From Nocardia araoensis NBRC 100135 (GTDB lineage: Bacteria; Actinomycetota; Actinomycetes; Mycobacteriales; Mycobacteriaceae), in the NCBI RefSeq assembly GCF_000308435.1, contig NZ_BAFR01000143.1, forward strand, positions 1-44,342: 44,342 bases of DNA, given 5' to 3'. The notes beneath the pieces were generated by a model. The model saw only the letters and a program-made list of their open reading frames with translations, made no database searches and was not told where the DNA came from. A program made the translations under genes and the position numbers. How positions within the stretch are numbered: position 1 is the first letter of the stretch; every line of letters begins with the position of its first letter. Shown in pieces: positions 31,025-39,368 of this stretch.

Positions 31025-31060
31025 GCTGCGGGGCGGGCCGACATCGGCCCGCCCCGCAGC
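31025..31060. terminator. Strong GC-rich terminator hairpin
   Basis: A 17-bp uninterrupted stem (left arm 31025-31041, right arm 31044-31060) with a 2-nt turn, starting GCTGCGGGGC. It lies 10 bp after the HDDW-repeat gene stop and between convergent genes. No T-tract follows. Confidence 0.65.
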
Positions 31061-31085
31061 TGTGTGCAGCACAGCGAAACGTCCG

Positions 31086-31138
31086 CGAGTGGTACATGCG
31101 GCAAATCGCGAGTAGACCTCTCGGTGGTGTACCACTCG
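31086..31138. repeat. Spaced 11-bp inverted repeat
   Basis: CGAGTGGTACA (31086-31096) and its exact complement TGTACCACTCG (31128-31138) are separated by 31 nt, and a partial third copy CGAGTGGT begins at 31149. It lies between the terminator hairpin and the convergent plsC stop. It could be a second terminator-like structure serving plsC, or a protein-binding site. Confidence 0.45.
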
Positions 31139-31173
31139 TGAGACCTGTCGAGTGGTGGACGCGGACGTGCCGC

Positions 31174-32199
31174 TCAGTGCGCGACCGCAGTACTCCGGCG
31201 GCCGCGCAGAATCGGGCGGCGGCGAGGTCGGCGTACTTCTGGTGTCTCGGTGGCGAGCGACGGGTCTTGGACTCGGGTGTGCCCCGCCTCGATCCACTCC
31301 GTGGTTTCCAGCTCACCGTGTCGCGGCGACACGGCGCCGCGGACGGCGGCCTCGCAGCGGCGGGCGAGTTCGCGCCGGTCGGCGCCGGGTTCCAGCACCG
31401 GCTCCAGCACCACCTCGGCGACCATTCCGCGCGAGCGCAGCACCCGCGCGGCGGAGGAGCCGAAGGTGTCGACGCCGACGAATGCGGGCACCGTGCACGG
31501 CACACCGTGCCGGTCCAGGTACCGCAATCGCACCGGCTGCACGGGGGTGCCGGTGTCCACCGCCGCTTGGAACAACGCGGGGCGCATGCCGCCGTAGGCG
31601 CGGCCACACCAGGTGGTGCCCTCGGGGAAGACGCCGATCCGCTCACCAGCGGCCAACCGCGCTGCGACCGCGGCAACCACGCCGGGCAACTGCCGCAGGC
31701 TCTCGCGCTCGATCGGGATCACCCGCATCAGCTCGGCGAGTTTGCCGAGCAGCGGCCAGTCCACCATGTCGGCGCGGGCCACGAAGCCGAGCGGCTGCAC
31801 CGAGGCGAGCGCGACGATGTCGGTCCAGCTGATATGCCCGGTGACGACCAGCACGCCTGCGTCGCCGGCGCCGAAACCGGCGCGCGCGGTGTCGCCCTCA
31901 TCGGCGACACCGCGCTCCGCGGTGACCCGGTTGTCGACGATGCGCAACCGCAGGCCGATGCAACCGAGCAGGAGGCGTGCGTAGCCGCGCTGCAACGGCG
32001 CCCGCTTGCCGCGCGGGGTCACCGCGTGCGCGATCGGGTAGCTGAGCAGCACTCCGGCGACCCCGGCCAGCCGGGCGGCCACCCGTGCCGGGCCGACCTG
32101 GTCGATCGAATCGATACAGCCGGGACCACAGGGGCTCGACGGCATCCAAGCGTGCGCGGCGGCCGTAGCGGGTGGCGCGTCGAAAACCACGGTCCTCAC
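31174..32199 (-). CDS. PlsC-type 1-acyl-glycerol/lysolipid acyltransferase
   Basis: Lysophospholipid acyltransferase family, 341 aa. The HX4D motif is HISWTD (His122-Asp127), preceded by Gly instead of the common Asn; the block FPEGTTW (191-197) and the region VIPIERE are also standard. A hydrophobic segment precedes the motif (VAGVLLSYPIA). The GTG start overlaps the stop of the upstream GNAT gene by 4 bp, so the two acyltransferases are co-made. The pair resembles OlsB/OlsA, which build ornithine-type aminolipids; the product here is not known. Syntenic with Rv3026c. Confidence 0.9.
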   Translation of the reverse strand: MRTVVFDAPPATAAAHAWMPSSPCGPGCIDSIDQVGPARVAARLAGVAGVLLSYPIAHAVTPRGKRAPLQRGYARLLLGCIGLRLRIVDNRVTAERGVADEGDTARAGFGAGDAGVLVVTGHISWTDIVALASVQPLGFVARADMVDWPLLGKLAELMRVIPIERESLRQLPGVVAAVAARLAAGERIGVFPEGTTWCGRAYGGMRPALFQAAVDTGTPVQPVRLRYLDRHGVPCTVPAFVGVDTFGSSAARVLRSRGMVAEVVLEPVLEPGADRRELARRCEAAVRGAVSPRHGELETTEWIEAGHTRVQDPSLATETPEVRRPRRRPILRGRRSTAVAH

Positions 32200-33023
32200 C
32201 GTCCCCCGTCGAACGACGCGGCGGCGTCTTGTAGGCGGTTGAGGTAGCGGGTGTTGATGGTGTTCAGCCCGAGCAGCACGACGAAGTCGGCGACCGCGAA
32301 AGCGGGATCATGGGCGGGCTCGCCACAGATCTCCGCGCCCAGCCGCAGGTATCCGCGCACCAGCGGGGGCAGCTTCGGCCGCGACGGCGGGGTCAGTTCG
32401 TCCAGGGTCTTGCCGTCGACGATCACCGGGTTGTACGGGTGTACCCGGCGCTCCGGGTCGGAGGCGTGCCGGCCGAGCAGCATGTCGCGCACGCCGCGCA
32501 CGTTCACCCCGGGCGGATCGGCCGGAATGTTCTGCATCGGCACCGACACGCAGCCCATCACCCACTCGTAGCCGGTGAGCTGGATGTAGTGCAGGATCCC
32601 CGCCCACATGAGCGTGAGCACCGAGCCGTTGCGGTGGTCGGGGACCACGCAGGCGCGGCCCATCTCGACGATCCGCATGCCCTCCGGATCCAGTTGCGCG
32701 AGATCGAATTCCGTCGCCGTGTAGTACCCGCCCGCAGCGGCGACCTTGTCCGGCGGCAGCATCCGGTAACAGCCGACGAACTCGCCGCTGGCGTCGTCGC
32801 GCACCAGCATGTGGTCGCAGTGCTCGTCGAATCGGTCGGCGTCCAAACCGCTGCCGTCGTCCGGGATCCGGAAGCCCGGCTCGTTGGCGAACACGTTGTA
32901 GCGCAGGCGCTGTGCGGCGACGCGGTGGTCGAGGTCGGAGGAGACCACCAGCGAGTAACGCGACCGTCCCTCCCCGGAGTCCGTCGGTCGAGCCGGGGCC
33001 GTCAGCACGGACGAAATAGTCAT
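32196..33023 (-). CDS. GNAT-type N-acyltransferase (OlsB-like)
   Basis: 275 aa of the PF13444 type (OlsB/hemolysin-like N-acyltransferases that attach acyl-ACP groups to amino acids). Segments RLRYNVFANEPGF, DRFDEHCDHMLV, GCYRML and EMGRACVVPDHRNGSVLTLMW are characteristic. ATG 33023 (MTISSV) is preferred; GTG 33029 is an alternative, and no strong ribosome-binding site decides. Coupled to the PlsC gene. Syntenic with Rv3027c; in M. tuberculosis the next gene is etfA, but here 8 kb intervene. Confidence 0.87.
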   Translation of the reverse strand: MTISSVLTAPARPTDSGEGRSRYSLVVSSDLDHRVAAQRLRYNVFANEPGFRIPDDGSGLDADRFDEHCDHMLVRDDASGEFVGCYRMLPPDKVAAAGGYYTATEFDLAQLDPEGMRIVEMGRACVVPDHRNGSVLTLMWAGILHYIQLTGYEWVMGCVSVPMQNIPADPPGVNVRGVRDMLLGRHASDPERRVHPYNPVIVDGKTLDELTPPSRPKLPPLVRGYLRLGAEICGEPAHDPAFAVADFVVLLGLNTINTRYLNRLQDAAASFDGGR

Positions 33024-33275
33024 ATCCACGATGAAGCCAGTCCGACAATGCCGCCCAGCAACCTCGAAGTGTCGCCGCGATGCCGGTTGGGTGAACGAGA
33101 CGGCTGTCACACCGAGCGTTCACCGAACGGTTCCACCGCGTTCGCCCATCCGCATCGAAACCGCTTCCGACATGCCGTTTACCGCGCGAGTCGCGGTTCG
33201 GTTCCGTGCAGCGGAAAAGCCGCGCGCACCGTGAATCGCGCCGCCTTCGACGCGATTCTCAGGTGCGAGAAGCCG

Positions 33276-34568
33276 TCAGGCGGCTCGACTCTCCGCGGCG
33301 AGTACCTTCGGCGCGGTCGTGTCCTCTTCGGCGAAACCGGGACGCCCGGTGAAGATGAACGCGACCAGCCAGGACGCGACCGCGGCGAAGCGGTTGCGGA
33401 AGCCGACCAGGTAGAACAGGTGCACCGCGAGCCACATGACCCAGGCGATCAGGCCGCGGAAGGTGACGCGGTCGTTCAGCTTCGTGACGGCGCTGAATCG
33501 GCTGATCACAGCCATGCTGCCCTTGTCCCAGTAGGTGAAGGCGGTGCCGGGCTGCTTCTTGCGGCGGATGATGTCGGCGGCGTGCCTGCCCTCCTGCATG
33601 GCCACCGGCGACTGGCCGGGGTAGCCGTTGAGCGAGGTCATGTCGCCGATGGCGTAGATGTCGGCGTAGCCGCCGACGGTGAGATCGGGGTTGATCAGCA
33701 GCCGGCCGGCCCGGTCGGTCGCCACGCCCGTGGCCTCGGCCAGGATCTTCGCGAACCCGCCCGCCTGCACGCCAGCCGACCACACCACGGTCTCCGCCGC
33801 GATGGCGTGCTCGACGCCGTCCGCGCCCTTGACGGTGACCTTGCCGTGCTCGATGTCGGTGACGAAGGTGCCGAGCAGCACGTCGACGCCGCTGCTGGTC
33901 AGCGACTTCTTCGCGTACTCCGACAGCCCGCCGCCGAACGGCGGGAGCACCTCGCCCGCGCCCTCGACGAGCGTGACCGAGACCTCCTGGTGGAAGTGCC
34001 GTTTCGCCAGCTCCTTGAGCTGGCCGGCCACCTCGACGCCGGTCGCGCCCGCGCCGACCACGACGAAGCTCAGCAGCCTGCGCCTGGTCTGCTCGTCGGC
34101 CTGCGCGGCTTCGGCGAAGACGCGCGCGATCTGCGCGCGCAGCCGCCGCGCGTCATCGATGGTCTTGAGCGAATAGGTCTTCTCCGCGAAGTCGTCGCGG
34201 CCGAAGTAGGACTGGCTCGCGCCGGTGGCCGCGATCAGCGAGCCGTAGCGGATGCGATGGGACACGCCCTCGTGCTCGTAGGTGACGATGGCGCGGTCGG
34301 GATCGATGTCGACCACGGTGCCCAGGCGCACGTCGGCCTCCCGATGGCGGCGCAGGATGCCCGCGATCGGCGGCGCGATCTCCTCCGATGTGAGCACACC
34401 GGTCGCTACCTGGTACAACAGCGGTTGGAACAGATGCTCGGGCGTGCTGGAGATCAGCACATAGTCCACCCCCGACTTGGCCAGCTGCTTGGCGGCGGCG
34501 AGCCCGCCGAACCCCGATCCGACAATGACGACACCCGCGGTTTCGATTCCCGCTTCCACGTACTGCAT
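33276..34568 (-). CDS. ndh: Type II NADH dehydrogenase
   Basis: Non-proton-pumping NADH:quinone oxidoreductase (430 aa), feeding electrons from NADH to menaquinone at the inner membrane face. FAD-binding GSGFGG (17-22) and NAD-binding GAGATG (172-177); AATGAS and the C-terminal FAD contact YAIGDM; an amphipathic or hydrophobic C-terminal segment (AWVMWLAVHLFYLVG, then VASWLVAFIFTG) for membrane attachment. ATG with AAGGAGG upstream. Divergent from the LysR regulator, which may control it. Confidence 0.95.
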   Translation of the reverse strand: MQYVEAGIETAGVVIVGSGFGGLAAAKQLAKSGVDYVLISSTPEHLFQPLLYQVATGVLTSEEIAPPIAGILRRHREADVRLGTVVDIDPDRAIVTYEHEGVSHRIRYGSLIAATGASQSYFGRDDFAEKTYSLKTIDDARRLRAQIARVFAEAAQADEQTRRRLLSFVVVGAGATGVEVAGQLKELAKRHFHQEVSVTLVEGAGEVLPPFGGGLSEYAKKSLTSSGVDVLLGTFVTDIEHGKVTVKGADGVEHAIAAETVVWSAGVQAGGFAKILAEATGVATDRAGRLLINPDLTVGGYADIYAIGDMTSLNGYPGQSPVAMQEGRHAADIIRRKKQPGTAFTYWDKGSMAVISRFSAVTKLNDRVTFRGLIAWVMWLAVHLFYLVGFRNRFAAVASWLVAFIFTGRPGFAEEDTTAPKVLAAESRAA

Positions 34569-34585
34569 GACAGCCTCCTTCTCTC

Positions 34586-34665
34586 ATTACGAACCGCGAT
34601 CCGGAGGGCGGATATTTCAGGTGTGTGGGCGCATAATTCAGATGACTCTTATCTCGATTCGTAAT
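34586..34665. promoter_or_regulatory. Divergent ndh/lysR control region
   Basis: The AT-richer 113-bp gap holds ATTACGAA (34586-34593) and its complement TTCGTAAT (34658-34665), and the dyad ATAA-N12-TTAT (34633-34652), which has the T-N11-A-like form of LysR-type binding boxes. These are candidate sites for the adjacent LysR. Seen as sequence; function inferred. Confidence 0.45.
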
Positions 34666-34681
34666 TAATGAGGAGGCGGCC

Positions 34682-35539
34682 GTGGAACTTCGGCAGCTCA
34701 CCTACTTCGTCGCAGTGTGCGAGGAGCTCAGCTTCAGCGGCGCCGCGGCGCGCTGCTTCATCTCCCAGTCGGCGATCAGCCACCAGATCTCCCGGCTCGA
34801 GCGCGACCTCGGTGTGCAACTGTTCGAGCGCTCGACCCGGTCGGTCGTGCCCACCGACGCCACCGCACGGCTACTTCCCCTTGCGAAACAAATGCTGAGC
34901 CTGGAGTCCGCGATCCGCGCCGCCGTGCGCACGGTGGGGCCGCGCATCCGGCTCGCCGCGAACATGTCCTTCGCCACCCGCTCGCTGTCCGCGATCGCGG
35001 GGGCGCGCGCCGCGCATCCGGAAGCGGAGATCGAGTTCGTCATCAAACCCTTCCGCCAGCGCATCACCGCGGTGACGGACGGCGACTGCGATCTGGCCCT
35101 GATCCGCGGCCGCGTCGACCAGCCCGGCCTCGTGGTCGAGCAGCTGTGGGTCGAGGATCTGGTGATCGCCACCTCCAGCGCGCATCCGCTGGCTACGAAG
35201 GACGCGGTGACCCTGGCGGATCTGGCCTCCTACCCGCTGCTACTGCCCCCGGAGCAGGAGCAGGTCCTCCTGCACACCGTCATTCGCAACGCCTTCGCCG
35301 AACTCCCCACCGGGCCTACGTTCGGGCCGCCCATTCCGCCGGACCACACCGCGACGATGGAGCTGATCAACCGCCCGGACGCGTGGACCGTCCTCTACGC
35401 CGAAAGCACCACCGAAGGACTCGTCGTCCTGCGATTGGCCGAGAACAAGCTGCGGATTCCGGTGTCGGCGGTGCTGCGCGCCGACGCCAAACGCTCACCG
35501 ATCCTGGACACCCTGCTCACCGCGCTGCACCGCTGCTGA
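34682..35539 (+). CDS. LysR-family transcriptional regulator
   Basis: LysR regulator, 285 aa. N-terminal winged helix-turn-helix ELRQLTYFVAVCEELSFSGAAARCFISQSAISHQISRLE; periplasmic-binding-like effector domain from about 85. The GTG start has GAGGAGG upstream. It is divergent from ndh, the usual arrangement of a LysR protein and its target, so control of ndh by a redox-related or metabolic effector is possible. Confidence 0.93.
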   Translation: MELRQLTYFVAVCEELSFSGAAARCFISQSAISHQISRLERDLGVQLFERSTRSVVPTDATARLLPLAKQMLSLESAIRAAVRTVGPRIRLAANMSFATRSLSAIAGARAAHPEAEIEFVIKPFRQRITAVTDGDCDLALIRGRVDQPGLVVEQLWVEDLVIATSSAHPLATKDAVTLADLASYPLLLPPEQEQVLLHTVIRNAFAELPTGPTFGPPIPPDHTATMELINRPDAWTVLYAESTTEGLVVLRLAENKLRIPVSAVLRADAKRSPILDTLLTALHRC

Positions 35540-35574
35540 GCGGGACGCGGCCTGTTACCCGGCCACCCACGTGC

Positions 35575-35841
35575 TCACATCCAGCCGTCGACACAGGCGG
35601 TGGAAGGTCGATGGCCGGGCAGGAGCTGTGACCAGAAGTCGTGGCGAACCGCGTCCCATAGTCCGGTCAATTCCGGCAGCAGTTCGCGGGCTTGCGCGAG
35701 GTCGGGGTAAGAACCGGGGTGGTACAAGGCGATCGGCGTCATGTCGGATGCGTCCCGCACGACCAAGATCGCGATGCGGTGGCCTTCCGGTCGCCAGGTA
35801 GCCCGAAAGCCCTCGGCTTCGGTGTGATGGATGTCGCGCAT
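35575..35841 (-). CDS. Small uncharacterised protein, 88 aa
   Basis: Not recognised. Contains ATWRPEGHRIAILVVRDASDMTPIALYHPGSYPDLAQARELLPELTGLW, which reads as a compact beta-alpha domain with no signal or membrane segment. It starts 6 bp after the stop of the 232-aa gene, so they form one operon. Located with the XRE/DUF397 genes in the accessory region. Confidence 0.7.
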   Translation of the reverse strand: MRDIHHTEAEGFRATWRPEGHRIAILVVRDASDMTPIALYHPGSYPDLAQARELLPELTGLWDAVRHDFWSQLLPGHRPSTACVDGWM

Positions 35842-35847
35842 TCCACA

Positions 35848-36546
35848 TCAGTCCCGCTCGCTGTGCGCGACTTCGCGCGGACGGGATACCAGCGTTCGGG
35901 AATCCGCGACGGAGGCGGCGAGCGCGTCCAGCACATTCAGCAGTGTTTCCAGGCTGGGGCCAGGCGAGACGGACAGTCGATCGGCGGGTTCGAACGCCAG
36001 ACCACGAGCCGCGGCGCGTTCGCGTGGGCTGGAAACCGGCGGAACGAGCTTGCCCGCCCGCACCAGGCAGCTGAGCGCCGACGCCTTCCGTGGACAGGTG
36101 GCGGCACGACATCCTCTGTGCTGCTGCATGATTCGATGCGATTCAGCGATGGTGAGCGGGTGGTCAGGGTGGGTATGGCCAGGGCCGATCACACCGGGCT
36201 CAGCGCGCGCCCAAGTTACCGCAGGGCACACCGTTTCGAGGTCGCATGTCTCGCAGACCCGCGCGGGGGTGTTGTCCACGGTGGTCAGGTCGTGGACGAC
36301 GAGGGCGGCAGCGTGCACACCGACCGCGACGGCCAGCGCGTACCCGACCGGATCGACTTCCCCTTCCGGCGGCCGGACGGTGTAGAGGTAGTGGTAGCCC
36401 AATCGTTCGGCGTGGCGGCGTATTTCGAGCGCGTGCCGTGGGGCGTGCGGTCCGGATATCTCGGTTCGTATCAGTCCTACGGCATTCGGTGGCTGCCTCC
36501 TATGCGTGGCGAGCCGGCCGGTTGTCCCGATCTTTTGGGCGTGCAT
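35848..36546 (-). CDS. Cys-containing uncharacterised protein, possibly resolvase-fold derived
   Basis: 232 aa. The N-terminal half (GLIRTEISGPHAPRHALEIR, HAERLGYHYLYTV, then VGVHAAALVVHDLTTVDN) recalls serine-recombinase-like domains in nocardial proteins next to XRE regulators, but no catalytic serine can be assigned. It is followed by Cys-rich CETCDLETVC and later HRGCRAATC, possible metal ligands. Two adjacent ATGs (36549, 36546); GGGAG is 5 nt from the second. Divergent from the XRE gene. Function unknown. Confidence 0.65.
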   Translation of the reverse strand: MHAQKIGTTGRLATHRRQPPNAVGLIRTEISGPHAPRHALEIRRHAERLGYHYLYTVRPPEGEVDPVGYALAVAVGVHAAALVVHDLTTVDNTPARVCETCDLETVCPAVTWARAEPGVIGPGHTHPDHPLTIAESHRIMQQHRGCRAATCPRKASALSCLVRAGKLVPPVSSPRERAAARGLAFEPADRLSVSPGPSLETLLNVLDALAASVADSRTLVSRPREVAHSERD

Positions 36547-36783
36547 CATCGCTCCCGGATCATGTTGACAGCGTGCGTGTTTGGATTCACTTTCCTGAGG
36601 CGCAGCCCCCTGCACGGGTTTCCGCCTCGAACGCCGGAAACCAGCACACCACCCGTGACCAGCGAATACGCTCGAAAACGAGCACCCGCTCCTGATCGGC
36701 TCAATTGCCCAGGACGGTGCTCGGTTCTCGAGCTGACCCAGATCGGTTTGCAATCCCGCACGACTCACTTTTAGGAGACCTGC

Positions 36784-37677
36784 GTGACCAGCCTTGATGA
36801 AGAAGGTCCCTCATCGACCCTGCCGCGTCGCCAACTCGGACGCTTCCTGCGCGACCGCCGCGAAGCGGCTGGCTTCACCATCGCCGAGGCGGCAAAACTC
36901 GTCGATCTATCCCGGGCGGTACTCCAGCGCATGGAGACCGGGCAGATCCAGAAAGTCCGTAAACAGGACGTCCAGGCGCTATGCGAGCTGTACGCCGTGG
37001 AGGCCCCGGATACCGAAGCGGCGGTGGACCTTGCGGTGCAAGCTAGAACGAAGAGCTGGTACCACGCGTATGGCGGTCTGTACAGCGGCGCTTTCAACAT
37101 GTACGTCGGGCTCGAAGCGGCCGCGCGTCGACTGACCACGTACCACGAACACGTCCCTGGGTGGTTGCAGACCGCAGACTACGCGCGCGCAGTGATCGGG
37201 GCATATCCGGAATTCAGCAGGGAAGACATCGAGCGGCGTGTGGAGCACCGACTCAGGCGGCAAGCCATAGTCACTCGCAAGACCAAGCCGATTGCGTTGG
37301 AAGTTTTGCTGCATGAGTCGGCACTGCACCGCATGGTCGGAGGGCCGAAGATCATGTCGGTCCAGCACCGGCACATGGCCGAGATTTCGAAGCTGCCCAA
37401 CGTCACACTGCGGATCCATCCCTTCAGTGCCGGGATGGCTTGGGGGATGCCGCACGGCCTGTTCATCATCATGGAGTTCGACTCGAACGCCAGAGGTGTG
37501 CCGATCGAACCACCGATCGTTTACCTGGAGGGAGGCCCGGCGCAGGATGTATACCTGGAGAAAGCCGAGGAGATTCGGCTCTATAGTGAGCTCGCCTCGG
37601 CCATCCGGGACAAGTGCCTGGGTGAAGTGGAATCGCGAGACCTGCTCCGGCGGGTGGCAAGGAGTTACGAGCGGTGA
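36784..37677 (+). CDS. XRE-family regulator with DUF5753
   Basis: 297 aa. Helix-turn-helix at about 18-72 (FLRDRREAAGFTIAEAAKLV, SRAVLQRMETGQ) followed by the actinobacterial DUF5753 domain (FNMYVGLEAAARRLTTYHEHVPGWLQTADYARAVI; LRRQAIV; LHESALHRMVGG). GTG start with AGGAGA. It overlaps the DUF397 gene (GTGA), the standard pairing. Such pairs are described as developmental regulators or toxin-antitoxin-like in streptomycetes. A TTGACA at 36565-36570 could be a distant -35. Confidence 0.93.
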   Translation: MTSLDEEGPSSTLPRRQLGRFLRDRREAAGFTIAEAAKLVDLSRAVLQRMETGQIQKVRKQDVQALCELYAVEAPDTEAAVDLAVQARTKSWYHAYGGLYSGAFNMYVGLEAAARRLTTYHEHVPGWLQTADYARAVIGAYPEFSREDIERRVEHRLRRQAIVTRKTKPIALEVLLHESALHRMVGGPKIMSVQHRHMAEISKLPNVTLRIHPFSAGMAWGMPHGLFIIMEFDSNARGVPIEPPIVYLEGGPAQDVYLEKAEEIRLYSELASAIRDKCLGEVESRDLLRRVARSYER

Positions 37678-37880
37678 ACGGTGACCTATCCGAGGCGAAC
37701 TGGTTCAAGAGCAGCCGCAGCGCCAGCGGTTCGCAATGCGTCGAAGTGGCATGGCTCGATGGCGGCATGATCGGCGTCAGGGACAGCAAGAACCCGACCG
37801 GCCCGGCGTTGGTGTTCGCACCAGGCGAGTGGGACGCCTTCACCACAGGCATGCAGAGCGGCGAATTCGGCCCCGCCTGA
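37674..37880 (+). CDS. DUF397 protein
   Basis: 68 aa. The DUF397 signature is clear: ANWFKSSRSASGSQCVEVAW, GMIGVRDSKNPTGPALVF and APGEWDAFTTGMQSGEF. GTG start overlaps the XRE stop by 4 bp. Members are small cytosolic proteins whose activity is set by the partner XRE protein; some are proposed to be toxins or antisigma-like, not established for this one. Confidence 0.95.
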   Translation: MNGDLSEANWFKSSRSASGSQCVEVAWLDGGMIGVRDSKNPTGPALVFAPGEWDAFTTGMQSGEFGPA

Positions 37881-37908
37881 ACCCTACTCGCACGCCGACA
37901 GAAACGAT

Positions 37909-37947
37909 CGGCCCCGCTCCGCCCATCACACGGGCGGAGCGGGGCCG
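37909..37947. terminator. Terminator hairpin after DUF397
   Basis: 16-bp perfect stem (left 37909-37924, starting CGGCCCCGCTCC; right 37932-37947) with a 7-nt loop, 28 bp after the DUF397 stop. GC-rich without T-tract. Together with the next hairpin it separates two convergent operons. Confidence 0.7.
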
Positions 37948-38046
37948 CTCCGCATACGTCTATTGGGTTCCGCTACAACTCAACGATCCTGGTGGACATC
38001 TGAGCTGAGCCATCGGGCAACCGCAGCCCGGCTCCTCACCGGACGA

Positions 38047-38076
38047 GACCGGCCCCAGGTCCACCCGGGGCCGGTC
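38047..38076. terminator. Terminator hairpin after MetE-like gene (minus strand)
   Basis: GACCGGCCCC (38047-38056) pairs perfectly with GGGGCCGGTC (38067-38076) across a 10-nt loop, and the flanks GGAC/GTCC extend it with a bulge. It lies 17 bp beyond the stop of the minus-strand MetE-like gene. Confidence 0.6.
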
Positions 38077-38093
38077 GTCCGAGTCGCTATAGG

Positions 38094-39149
38094 TCAGACG
38101 CGCAATTCCGTCGACGCCAACGCCGTGCCCTCGATGCGCGCGCGGATCTTGGCGAACGCGGTCTCCCGCGAGGTGGAGGTGTCGTCTGCGAATGGTGAGA
38201 AGCCGCAGTCGTCGCAGGTGCCCAACCGGTCGACGGGCAGGAAGCGGGCGGCGAGCAGTACCCGGTCGCGGACCTGTTCGGGTGTCTCGACCTGAGGGTC
38301 GATCGGGTCGGTGACGCCGATGAACACCCGCGCCTCGGCGGGCAGGTGTTCCGCGACTACGGCGAGCACCTTCTCCGGGTCCGGCTCGCTGGCGAGCTGG
38401 AGGTAGAACGCGCCTACCCGCAGTTGCAGCAGCTTCGGCAGCAATTCGACGTAATCCACGTCCAGGCTGTGTGTGGAGTCCTGGTCGCCGCCCGGGCAGG
38501 TGTGCACCCCGATCCTGGCCCGCTCCTCGTCCGAGAACCGCTCGAGCACGGTGTTGTTCAGCTCGATGAACTGGTCGAGCACGCCGCCGCTCGGATCGAG
38601 CTTGAGCGACAGCCGCCCCTCGGTGAAGTCGAGCTGCACCAGGTGCGCTCCCGCGTCCAGACAGCCACGGATGTCGGCCTCGGCCGCGTCGGCGAGGTCG
38701 GCGAGGAACTGCTCGCGGGGGTAACCCTCGATCCCGTCGGCCGGATACAGCAGGCTCAGCGCCGACGGCGCGATGACGGCCTGCTTCACCGGAACGGTGG
38801 CGTGCTGCTGCGCGTCGCGCAGATAGTCCGCCGCGTGGGCGACATAGCGGAACGGGCCCGAGGCCAGCCGGGGCAGCTGTCTCTGGTGCCCGTCGGCGAA
38901 CGGGATGATCGCCCCGTCAGGGGCCAGATTCTCCAGCCCGGCGATCGGATAAGTGGCGAAACTCGGCTTGGACTGCTCGCCGTCGGTGACGACGGGAGAG
39001 CCGAGTTCTTCCAGCTTGCGGATGGTCTCGGCGACTGCGCTCCGCTGGAGTTCGGCGAGCGCGGCGGCGTCGCCGGAATCGTCGGCCATGGCGGCCAACA
39101 GGTCGTGAGGTCGAGGGATGCTACCGATCGGTTCCGTTGGGATGCTCAC
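38094..39149 (-). CDS. Core MetE-like methyltransferase
   Basis: 351 aa, cobalamin-independent methionine synthase C-terminal fold (MetE-like core enzymes). Opening IGSIPRPHDLL matches the family. Possible zinc ligands: His216 and Cys218 (VHTCPGGDQDS) and Cys315 (CDDCGF). Unlike the MetE DEP motif, here LDFTEG (173-178). The N-terminal folate-domain half of MetE is absent, so the methyl donor may differ. The GTG start at 39149 lies 6 nt after TACACT, suggesting leaderless translation; no ribosome-binding site. Second such protein in the window; not a close duplicate of the one at 26894. Confidence 0.85.
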   Translation of the reverse strand: MSIPTEPIGSIPRPHDLLAAMADDSGDAAALAELQRSAVAETIRKLEELGSPVVTDGEQSKPSFATYPIAGLENLAPDGAIIPFADGHQRQLPRLASGPFRYVAHAADYLRDAQQHATVPVKQAVIAPSALSLLYPADGIEGYPREQFLADLADAAEADIRGCLDAGAHLVQLDFTEGRLSLKLDPSGGVLDQFIELNNTVLERFSDEERARIGVHTCPGGDQDSTHSLDVDYVELLPKLLQLRVGAFYLQLASEPDPEKVLAVVAEHLPAEARVFIGVTDPIDPQVETPEQVRDRVLLAARFLPVDRLGTCDDCGFSPFADDTSTSRETAFAKIRARIEGTALASTELRV

Positions 39150-39155
39150 CGGCCG

Positions 39156-39161
39156 AGTGTA
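39156..39161 (-). promoter_or_regulatory. -10 element of MetE-like gene
   Basis: TACACT on the minus strand, 6 nt before the GTG start, fits TANNNT and leaderless spacing. No Shine-Dalgarno intervenes. Inference. Confidence 0.4.
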
Positions 39162-39321
39162 CGTCCGCGACCTGCGACTTCGACGCGAAATCGCCTGCGC
39201 CGTAATTTCTTTCGCATCGGTCACGAATCCGCGCGGAACGCCTCGAGAGTTCGCACCAATTTCGCGCCGGCCTTTTCCGACCGGTCACAACACGAAGCCG
39301 AGAAGACACACCCGCGGAACG

Positions 39322-39356
39322 CGAACGGCCCCGGACACGAGGTCCGGGCCCGTTCG
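39322..39356. terminator. Terminator hairpin beyond etfA remnant
   Basis: A 15-bp stem with a single mismatch: CGAACGGCCCCGGAC (39322-39336) with GTCCGGGCCCGTTCG (39342-39356), 5-nt loop. It sits 13 bp beyond the stop of the etfA remnant, as a terminator would; it probably now ends the cassette transcript. Confidence 0.6.
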
Positions 39357-39368
39357 ACGGCGAGAGCA

